Shown piece by piece: positions 7,572-13,622 of a DNA stretch of 13,622 nt (its first letter is position 1; every line of letters starts with the position of its first letter). A model generated the notes under the pieces. It searched no databases and had not been told where the DNA came from. It saw nothing but the letters and a program-made list of their open reading frames with translations. This DNA is from Candidatus Sumerlaeota bacterium (GTDB lineage Bacteria; Sumerlaeota; Sumerlaeia; MWCT01): assembly GCA_026398545.1 (NCBI GenBank), contig JAPLSR010000244.1:1-13622 (forward strand), in the 5' to 3' direction. The position numbers and the translations under genes were made by a program.

Positions 7572-8209
7572 ATCTGTCAAGGCGGGAAAAAATGTTGGGC
7601 GGCGCCATCCTTTTCATCCTGTTGGGATGGCTTATTGGACGCTATGCCGTCTATGAGATATACAAGGTGCTGGCGGTACGGACGGATAATCTGAATACAG
7701 CAAGGAAAACCTATGAAGATTGTGCCGAGAAGATGAAAAAGAAAGAAGAGATTATCAGCGCTTATCGTGAAGTGGTGGGCGGGGAGAAAATCTCGGGAAG
7801 CGCAAAAAAGGATACAGACCAGACAAAAGAGTTCAGCGAATTTGTTTTTGACCTCTCCAGACGTATTGGATTTATCTATCCGATAATTGACCCTTCCAAA
7901 ACGGAACCGATTATGGGTGTGAATGATTATTCCTTCATCACCCTTGCTGTGAACACAAACGGTGATTTGTCCAATGTCTCCAAGCTCCTCAAGGGCTTTG
8001 ACCGTGAGGCTGTGCTGATACGGGACTTGGACGTTCGCTCACGGCTGGATAATCCCAACCTTGATGTAACCATCAACGTTGCGCGCCTGGTTCAGGTCGG
8101 AATGAAAACAATGGTCAAAAAAGGGGGAGTGCCACAGGGCTCTGCCGCAGGACCTTCCACCTTCGTGAGCCACACCGCGCGGAAGCCGGTCGTGACGGGT
8201 GAGAAATAA
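7568..8209 (+). CDS. gspM: Type II secretion platform protein GspM (PilO-like)
   Basis: Bitopic inner-membrane partner of GspL. The 213 residues comprise a short basic cytoplasmic tip (VNLSRREK), one membrane segment at about 9-26, a charged helical stretch probably forming a coiled coil (about 30-65), and a periplasmic alpha/beta domain ending near NVARLVQVG (about 175-183), as in GspM/PilO proteins. A polar tail of about 30 residues follows. The start is GTG 7568, overlapping the gspL stop as GTGA, with GGAAGGGAG at 7552-7560 seven bases upstream. This layout indicates translational coupling to gspL. The in-frame TTG at 7532 would add 12 residues from inside the gspL frame and lacks a site. 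Sequence conservation in this family is low; position and topology carry much of the call. Confidence 0.82.
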   Translation: MNLSRREKMLGGAILFILLGWLIGRYAVYEIYKVLAVRTDNLNTARKTYEDCAEKMKKKEEIISAYREVVGGEKISGSAKKDTDQTKEFSEFVFDLSRRIGFIYPIIDPSKTEPIMGVNDYSFITLAVNTNGDLSNVSKLLKGFDREAVLIRDLDVRSRLDNPNLDVTINVARLVQVGMKTMVKKGGVPQGSAAGPSTFVSHTARKPVVTGEK

Positions 8210-8244
8210 CAGAGCGCCGTTATTGTGCAGGAAGGAATGAAAAC

Positions 8245-8796
8245 ATGAATATGAATAAAAAAATGATGATTATGAATATGGTTTTTTTATTCATCATACT
8301 CTTCCTTGGATATCTTGTTGCCACAACACGCTTCAGCCCACCGGAACACGAAGTCCTGGCGACAGGAACCGCAGGAGTTGCTAACCCCGCGGTTGGAGAG
8401 GGAGCCTCTGTGGAATCTGAAACTTCTTATACTGTTACAGCCTCACCCCGCTCCTTCGTCGCTGAGATGGATAAATATCCCGCGTTTGGCACAGCGAATA
8501 TCTTTGACACCATCATCGCCAAACCCACAATCCCGCCCACACCCACGCGCACTCAGACCCCGGACCCCCGACTTGATGATGTTGTCTCTCAGTGGAAATT
8601 AACAAGCATCTTTGAAAACACCGCCACATTCAATAATGTTGCAACGAAAAAGGAATGGACGATGAAGGTGGGTGAGACCGTGGATGAGAGTTATCGGGGA
8701 CAGTCATACTCCATTAAACTTGATAAGGTGGATGAGGACAATTTACAGGTTGTGATTTCTTTTAAGACACAGACAAAGACTATAGGGATGTTTTAA
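8245..8796 (+). CDS. GspC/XpsN/PilP-like inner-membrane clamp protein (reduced form)
   Basis: Likely links the inner-membrane platform to the secretin. The 183 residues have one N-terminal membrane segment (about 9-27) and a low-complexity periplasmic region. A Pro/Thr-rich hinge (about 93-110, KPTIPPTPTRTQTPDPR) leads to a small beta domain (about 110-183). That domain has WKLTSIFENTATFNN, then WTMKVGETV, then YSIKLDKVDEDNLQVVI. This is the strand pattern of the homology region of GspC and of PilP. No PDZ domain is present, unlike many GspC. It lies directly before gspD and after gspM, the position of xpsN in Xanthomonas and of pilP before pilQ. Six of the first 12 residues are Met, so the exact start is open; ATG 8245 has GGAAGGA at 8230-8236. 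Assignment rests on topology, pattern and place, not a strong sequence match. Confidence 0.6.
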   Translation: MNMNKKMMIMNMVFLFIILFLGYLVATTRFSPPEHEVLATGTAGVANPAVGEGASVESETSYTVTASPRSFVAEMDKYPAFGTANIFDTIIAKPTIPPTPTRTQTPDPRLDDVVSQWKLTSIFENTATFNNVATKKEWTMKVGETVDESYRGQSYSIKLDKVDEDNLQVVISFKTQTKTIGMF

Positions 8797-8840
8797 TTCA
8801 TAAGGGATGGTCATATGACAGTATGACAAGGATTTTTGTG

Positions 8841-8846
8841 TATAAT
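8841..8846 (+). promoter_or_regulatory. Possible -10 element upstream of gspD
   Basis: A perfect TATAAT sits in the AT-rich 141-base gap before gspD. No good -35 lies 16-18 bases upstream. The nearest TTGACA-like hexamer, ATGACA at 8815-8820, is 20 bases away and is repeated at 8823-8828. A separate transcript for gspD and folP is possible but weakly supported. Confidence 0.3.
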
Positions 8847-8923
8847 TTAAATATGGCTTATTTTTCAGGGGAATTTGATTGAAAATGTGTATCAGTGTGA
8901 TGGAGTTTTAAAATTTGTTAAAT

Positions 8924-8928
8924 AGGAG
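8924..8928 (+). promoter_or_regulatory. Ribosome binding site of gspD
   Basis: AGGAG abuts the ATG at 8929 with no spacing but lies nine bases before the ATG at 8938. A second GGGAG at 8932-8936 is too close to 8938. This favours 8938 as the translation start. Confidence 0.55.
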
Positions 8929-8937
8929 ATGAGGGAG

Positions 8938-11343
8938 ATGCGCTTTTTATATGAAAGATGGTGCAGGTTTTCATTTCCGGCATGGCAAGTTGCCCTGATA
9001 CTGGTTCTTTTTCTGATGCTCCCGATGTATTCATTCCCCGCATCTTCGGGGGGTGAGGATACATCAAGTCCGGATCAGCAGACCCCTACGGCGGAGCCGC
9101 AGTCTATGGTGACGCCTGCTGCTGCAACTCCGCCATCCGGGGGCGAAACCAATCCAGAGTCTTCAGGCATTCCCCCTAACATGCCTTTAACCGAGGTGTC
9201 GCCTCCAACAGGTGCGGAAAAGGCGGCCGCGCCGTCCGGTCAGGAGCCCCTCGCCACGCTTATGCATAAGGGGGGACAGTTGAGTCAGATTCTGATGCAG
9301 CTCAAAAAACAGACCGGAGTCAATGTTGTACCCCGTGGGGCGAAAATAGCAGACCTCAAAATTGATATATTTGCACAGAAGGAACCGGTAAGCCAGATAT
9401 TGCAGAAGATTTCCAGTTCCAACGGTCTTATTATCCATCAGATTGACGCCATGAATTATGAGATTATGGATGATAAGACATATCAAACCGAGGTTCTTCC
9501 CAGGCAGGTTATCCGCAAGGTCTTCATCTTGAAATATATCAAGGCGGAAGAGGCGCGAAAGGCGCTGCAGAATGTCCTCACCAAGAATATTGGACAGATG
9601 GCGGCTGACCCGAGGACTAACAAACTCATTGTGACTGACCTGCCCCAGGTTGTTGAGCTCATCAAACGGCTCCTCGACGAGATTGATGTCCAGCTGATGA
9701 CTCGCGTTTTCTATATCCGTCACGCAGAAGTCTCGGACATTGCGGATAAACTGCAGAATTACAAATCTGCCCCCGGCACCATTGATGTGGACCCTAAATC
9801 ACACCAGATTATTGTGACGGATATCTTTCAGAACATTAAAAGGATGGAGATGCTGGTGGAACTTCTGGATGTCGGTCCGGAGATGCGTGCCTATGACCTG
9901 AATAATATAGGTTTTGACGGGAAGGGCGCCGACCAGATTGGTAAGATGATTGAGCAGGTCCTGACAAAGAATGCGGATGTCTTCTGGCAGATTGATGAAA
10001 AAACCGCAACACTCATTGTACAGGATGTCCCCGAGGTGCACGAGAAGATTGAAAAGATTCTTGCCGTAGTGGACCGTCCGGTGAAGCAGGTTCTCATCTA
10101 TGCCGAAATGGTGGATACCAATTTTGACAAGAATTACGATTTTGGAATTAACTGGAATGTCAGTAAGGATTTATTCTCCGCGGCGCGGGATAGTCTTTTT
10201 GGCACAAGTATCCCCACCGGCACATCTGGCAACCTCACGAAAGACCTCGGATTTTTAAACCTCCATGAGGAATTTCCCACATTCACCATGGATGGGAGCG
10301 GACTCGCGGTCGGTTATTTGAATAAATATGTCCGCGCAAGCCTGAATGCCACTCTCCGTAAAAGTGATACAAAAGTCCTTCTCCAGCCCCGCATGCTGGT
10401 CAAAAACAAGGAAGAAGTCAGTATTACTGTGGGCGGAACCAAAGCATATTACACCACCAATTATTATTATGGAGCCACCACAACTGGCAGTCAGTATACA
10501 AGCGCCGGTCAGGGTAGTGTCCAATATGGTCTTAATGTCAGTATGAAACCCACCATATCCAACAACGGACTGATTGAAATGGTAATTAATATCTCCAACA
10601 GCGATGCGAATGTTATTCCTGGCACGGGGGTCAATGCAGGCGTCCCGCTTATTGATACAACAAAAGTTGATTCTAAAACCACCCTCATTATACCCAGTGG
10701 CGAGACGAGAGTTCTGGCGGGTATTATCAATAGTATGGGCTCTAAGAGCCATAAAGGAATTCCCTGGTTTGCCGAAATCCCAATCCTCGGTCCCCTTTTT
10801 GGAACATACAGCAGTAAGGATACACAGCGAAATATCCTTTTCTTTATCACGCCAACCATAGTTGAGGAAAAAACCAGGAGGAAGGATTATTATCGTGGCA
10901 GGTCCATTGATGAATTGATTGCTGAAGAGGGCAAGGGTCCGGGTTATCTTGAAACACCCACAACCGGCACCCTGACCACCTCTATGAGTGGAAAGGAGGT
11001 CTCCCTAAATGAGGGGGCACCTGCACTTTCAAGCACGCGTCCTCTCGAGCTTCGCCGTCTCCTCGGGGAGAATGCCCATCTGGATGCCGAAACCCTTCGT
11101 CAGGAACGGGCTGGTGTTACAGGTGGGCCGAGCGGGAGCTTCATGGAAAATATACCCACCAGACTCCCTTCCGTTGAACCCATGGTCAGGACGTATCCTA
11201 TCCGCGGTGTAACCACTACCCTTGCGCCGGGCAAGGAAGGAGTTGGGGAAAGTTCCCCACCGCCCACATCCGATGAGGGGAAAACAACAATGGAAGGGGA
11301 AAGGGTGCGCCGTCTTGCTCCACAAACTGAAACTCAATATTGA
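8938..11343 (+). CDS. gspD: Type II secretion outer-membrane secretin GspD
   Basis: Multimeric outer-membrane channel through which folded substrates leave. The 801 residues start with a signal peptide (about 1-35; basic, then VALILVLFLMLP). A Pro/Ser/Thr-rich linker follows (about 36-104). Then come N0 (about 105-180), N1 (193-250, VFILKYIKAEEARKAL), N2 (254-312, VFYIRHAEVSDIADKL) and N3 (317-380). The secretin beta domain (about 383-641) carries KQVLIYAEMVDTN, VGGTKAYY, SGETRVLAGII and the signature GIPWFAEIPILGPLFG with FFITPTIV. A hydrophilic tail of about 160 residues follows, longer than a usual S-domain. Four N domains favour GspD over PilQ. A Tyr/Thr/Gly-rich loop near 503-525 lies in the gate region. 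ATG 8938 is chosen for spacing to AGGAG; ATG 8929 would add three residues. Confidence 0.95.
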   Translation: MRFLYERWCRFSFPAWQVALILVLFLMLPMYSFPASSGGEDTSSPDQQTPTAEPQSMVTPAAATPPSGGETNPESSGIPPNMPLTEVSPPTGAEKAAAPSGQEPLATLMHKGGQLSQILMQLKKQTGVNVVPRGAKIADLKIDIFAQKEPVSQILQKISSSNGLIIHQIDAMNYEIMDDKTYQTEVLPRQVIRKVFILKYIKAEEARKALQNVLTKNIGQMAADPRTNKLIVTDLPQVVELIKRLLDEIDVQLMTRVFYIRHAEVSDIADKLQNYKSAPGTIDVDPKSHQIIVTDIFQNIKRMEMLVELLDVGPEMRAYDLNNIGFDGKGADQIGKMIEQVLTKNADVFWQIDEKTATLIVQDVPEVHEKIEKILAVVDRPVKQVLIYAEMVDTNFDKNYDFGINWNVSKDLFSAARDSLFGTSIPTGTSGNLTKDLGFLNLHEEFPTFTMDGSGLAVGYLNKYVRASLNATLRKSDTKVLLQPRMLVKNKEEVSITVGGTKAYYTTNYYYGATTTGSQYTSAGQGSVQYGLNVSMKPTISNNGLIEMVINISNSDANVIPGTGVNAGVPLIDTTKVDSKTTLIIPSGETRVLAGIINSMGSKSHKGIPWFAEIPILGPLFGTYSSKDTQRNILFFITPTIVEEKTRRKDYYRGRSIDELIAEEGKGPGYLETPTTGTLTTSMSGKEVSLNEGAPALSSTRPLELRRLLGENAHLDAETLRQERAGVTGGPSGSFMENIPTRLPSVEPMVRTYPIRGVTTTLAPGKEGVGESSPPPTSDEGKTTMEGERVRRLAPQTETQY

Positions 11344-11367
11344 TGAGTGCCTGACTCAGGACGGGGG

Positions 11368-12609
11368 ATGATGATGAAAGAAGGGCAGGAATCGCTCAAT
11401 CAACCCGTCGACCCCATAATGCATCGTGTGGAAATTCTGTCTATCCGTGATGCAGAGCGTGAGATGAGCCGCATCGGGACGCATCCCGAGGGCATCAGCA
11501 TCATGGCTCCAAAAGCAGTCTTCCGCATCGTCAAAATCCACTCACTTGCACCCTGGCAGGCAAATGTCCTGAAACAGGAGATGCTGTCTCTCGGAGCAGA
11601 GGCGGCGACGGCGTCGGGATGCGTCAACTGCTCTTGCATGGCAAGTGACGTCCTCCTGATGGGCACATTGGCGCATTTTTATCGCCTTGCGGAAAAGTTA
11701 AAAAAACAATCGCCGACATTCCAGACCCTTGCCGAAAAAATTCTTGAAGTTGCCCGGTCGCCTTCCATGTCAGAGAAATATGAATGGCATCTGCCCGGTC
11801 AGGTTCTGCGCCCTGACTTGCGCTCAATCATCATGGGCATCGTGAATGTCACGCCGGACTCCTTCAGCGATGGGGGAAAATATTTTGACGCCGCCGCTGC
11901 CGTGGAGCATGCGATGCGGATGGAAAACGATGGAGCGGATATCCTGGATATCGGTGGCGAATCCAGCCGTCCGGGCAGTGAGTCTGTTTCCGCGGATGAG
12001 GAGATGCGGCGCGTCCTGCCTGTCATTGAATCCCTCAGGGGAAAGACACGCCTGCCTGTTTCCATAGACACAACGAAGGCAGTGGTAGCGGCAGCTGCCA
12101 TTGAAAAAGGCACCGCTATTGTCAATGACATTTCCGCACTGCGGCATGACCCGCGTATGGCATCCCTCTGTGCTGAAAAGAAAGTTGGGGTTGTGCTTAT
12201 GCACATGAAGGGCGAGCCGAAGACAATGCAGGAGAATCCTGTCTATGAAGATGTGGTGGAGGAGGTATCAGATTTTTTCAAGGAGAGGATGCGCGCCGCC
12301 ATGGATGCGGGGATTGACAGGGAGGCAATTGTCCTCGACCCGGGCATCGGCTTCGGAAAGGCGCTGGAACACAATCTTGCGCTGATGCGCTCATTGGGCA
12401 AACTGGCGGCACAGCATGGGAGACCGCTCCTCCTTGGCGTTTCACGCAAGAGTTTTATCGGAGCCCTGACGGGCGCAGAGATTGATGAGCGACTGCCGGG
12501 GACGCTTGCCGCCGTTGTTGCGTGCGCCCTGAGGGGGGCGTCCATCCTGAGGGTGCATGATGTGGCTGCCTGCCGCGCCGCACTCCAGATTGCTGATGCT
12601 CTCCGATGA
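11368..12609 (+). CDS. folP: Dihydropteroate synthase, long form with N-terminal domain
   Basis: Joins 4-aminobenzoate to 6-hydroxymethyl-7,8-dihydropterin diphosphate to make dihydropteroate in folate synthesis; cytoplasmic. The TIM-barrel core (about 152-413) has NVTPDSFSDGG (160-170), DIGGESSRPG (194-203), SIDTTK (D234), ND at 253-254, MHM at 278-280, VLDPGIGFGK (322-331), SRK (359-361) and RVHDV (395-399), so all usual substrate-binding motifs are intact. Residues 1-150 are an extra domain with GISIMAPKAVFRIVKI, ANVLKQEMLSLGAEAA and DVLLMGTLAHF. From memory this resembles the extension of long DHPS forms in Clostridia and some other phyla. It holds Cys85, Cys88 and Cys90. Three consecutive ATGs (11368, 11371, 11374) follow a G-rich stretch; GTG 11347 would add seven residues. 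It begins 24 bases after gspD and may share its transcript. Confidence 0.95.
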   Translation: MMMKEGQESLNQPVDPIMHRVEILSIRDAEREMSRIGTHPEGISIMAPKAVFRIVKIHSLAPWQANVLKQEMLSLGAEAATASGCVNCSCMASDVLLMGTLAHFYRLAEKLKKQSPTFQTLAEKILEVARSPSMSEKYEWHLPGQVLRPDLRSIIMGIVNVTPDSFSDGGKYFDAAAAVEHAMRMENDGADILDIGGESSRPGSESVSADEEMRRVLPVIESLRGKTRLPVSIDTTKAVVAAAAIEKGTAIVNDISALRHDPRMASLCAEKKVGVVLMHMKGEPKTMQENPVYEDVVEEVSDFFKERMRAAMDAGIDREAIVLDPGIGFGKALEHNLALMRSLGKLAAQHGRPLLLGVSRKSFIGALTGAEIDERLPGTLAAVVACALRGASILRVHDVAACRAALQIADALR

Positions 12610-12672
12610 AGACAGGTAAAATTGCAATTCAATGGATGTTCAAAAGCGAGATTCCGTTAATGAGTAAGGATA

Positions 12673-13622
12673 ATGATTCATAAGAAAATGCTTCTTGTTG
12701 TCCTTCTGGTTGGACTTGTCTTAATTTTTGCCTATCGTTATCTTGGTAAGAAAAATAGCCTTGCTGGCGCCTACAATGAGCCTATGGAGCTGCATATACC
12801 CCTTCCCATGGAAATCAAGGGCTTTGACCCCTCCCAGGCGAATGACCTTTATTCCCACATTGCCCTTGCCCAGATTTATGAGCCGCTCTACCAGTATGCC
12901 TACCTTGAACGTCCATACAGGGTGGAGCCGCTTCTCGCAGAAGAGATGCCCGTTATCTCTCCCGACCGTCTTACTTATACAATAAAAATCAGGAAGGGGG
13001 TTCGGTTCCAGGACGACCCCTGTTTCAAGTCAACGAATGGAAAGGGACGAGAACTGACCGCTCAGGATGTCATTTTTTCCTTCAAGCGCATTGCGGATAA
13101 AAGGGTTAATTCCAACGGATGGTGGATTTTTCGCGACAGAATTACAGGGCTTGATGAATTCCGGGAAAAGTCGGGCGATGCAAAGGGTATGACCATTTAT
13201 GGCGAATCTATGGATGGATTAACAGCCCCTGATGTCCTGACCCTGGTAATCCGGCTGAAAAAACCTTATCCGCAACTGCTTTATATACTGACCATGTCTT
13301 ATACCTGCATTATCCCGCGTGAGGCGGTTGAATTTTATGGCGATGAGTTCCTCAACCATCCTGTCGGGACTGGACCCTTCAGGCTTGAAAAGGCAGTGCG
13401 AGGCTCAAAGATTGTGTATGTCCGCAATCCTTCGTTTCGCGGCGCATCCTATCCGGTTAAAGGTGAGCCGGGGGATGAAAAGGACGGGCTTCTCAAGGAC
13501 GCTGGCAAACCGATTCCCTTTCTTGACCGCCTGACGTTTCATATAATGAAAGAGCCTTCGGCGATGTGGCTGGAATTTTTGTCGGGCAATATTGACTACG
13601 CCGGAATCCCAAAGGATAATTA
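12673..13622 (+). CDS. ABC-transporter substrate-binding protein, family 5 (3' truncated by window)
   Basis: Periplasmic binding protein of the oligopeptide/dipeptide/nickel type that would deliver a solute to an ABC permease. The frame is open to the window end, giving 316 residues of an expected 500-650. An N-terminal hydrophobic helix (about 6-22) is followed by KGFDPSQAND and IYEPLYQY, the usual opening of the family. ELTAQDVIFSFKRIAD (127-142) and HPVGTGPFRLEK (229-240) are family 5 signatures. No cysteine lies near the end of the hydrophobic helix, so it is not a standard lipoprotein; the helix may be a cleaved signal or an anchor. Start ATG 12673 has AAGGA at 12666-12670, only two bases away; ATG 12688 is an alternative. 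The ligand cannot be told from the sequence. It follows folP by 63 bases with no visible terminator. Confidence 0.88.
   Translation, partial: MIHKKMLLVVLLVGLVLIFAYRYLGKKNSLAGAYNEPMELHIPLPMEIKGFDPSQANDLYSHIALAQIYEPLYQYAYLERPYRVEPLLAEEMPVISPDRLTYTIKIRKGVRFQDDPCFKSTNGKGRELTAQDVIFSFKRIADKRVNSNGWWIFRDRITGLDEFREKSGDAKGMTIYGESMDGLTAPDVLTLVIRLKKPYPQLLYILTMSYTCIIPREAVEFYGDEFLNHPVGTGPFRLEKAVRGSKIVYVRNPSFRGASYPVKGEPGDEKDGLLKDAGKPIPFLDRLTFHIMKEPSAMWLEFLSGNIDYAGIPKDN

Noticed and set aside
9187..9723. 178-residue reverse-strand open frame inside gspD
   Set aside because: The forward frame encodes well-conserved N0 and N1 secretin domains; the reverse frame has no family features.
10255..10752. 165-residue reverse-strand open frame inside gspD
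   Set aside because: It is antisense to the secretin beta domain and shows no domain or start signal of its own.
12610..12672. Terminator or regulatory site after folP
   Set aside because: Only a short AATTGCAATT palindrome is visible, with no GC-rich stem or U-run.
1..13622. CRISPR array, tRNA, rRNA, integrase or transposase
   Set aside because: No regularly spaced repeats, tRNA-like folds or mobile-element proteins were seen on either strand.

Overview
The window reads as one long plus-strand gene cluster from a Gram-negative (diderm) bacterium. An outer-membrane secretin with a full type II secretion system (T2SS) around it requires two membranes. Base composition looks balanced and no reverse-strand gene is supported. 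The organism cannot be named. A palindromic 'CCACAGAG'-type dispersed repeat, enlarged minor pseudopilins and a long-form dihydropteroate synthase suggest an environmental, perhaps uncultivated, lineage rather than an enterobacterium.

Layout. 3-851: C-terminal half of the GspE ATPase, cut by the window start. 918-2141: GspF platform protein. 2231-5870: four minor pseudopilins H, I, J, K, each with a type IV prepilin-like N-terminus. 5946-8209: GspL and GspM, overlapping by four bases. 8245-8796: a small one-pass protein with a GspC/PilP-like C-terminal domain. 8938-11343: GspD secretin. 11368-12609: folP, dihydropteroate synthase with an N-terminal extension. 12673-13622: start of a family 5 (oligopeptide-type) ABC-transporter binding protein, cut by the window end. 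No stretch longer than about 300 bases lacks a gene. The longest gap, 3408-3598, holds an inverted repeat.

How the genes work together. GspE powers the system from the cytoplasm through GspF, GspL and GspM. The pseudopilins form the periplasmic pseudopilus, with H, I, J and K at its tip. The small GspC-like protein should link the inner-membrane platform to the GspD channel. The order E-F-H-I-J-K-L-M-(C-like)-D resembles, from memory, the Xanthomonas xps order (E-F-G-H-I-J-K-L-M-N-D) rather than the enterobacterial C-D-E-F order. The major pseudopilin GspG, normally between F and H, is absent here. The genes after gspD are housekeeping or transport genes with no obvious functional link to secretion.

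I found no wholly new system. The points worth following are the missing gspG, the reduced GspC-like protein, the alanine at -1 of GspJ, the low-complexity regions flanking the GspD core, and the repeat inserted between gspI and gspJ.
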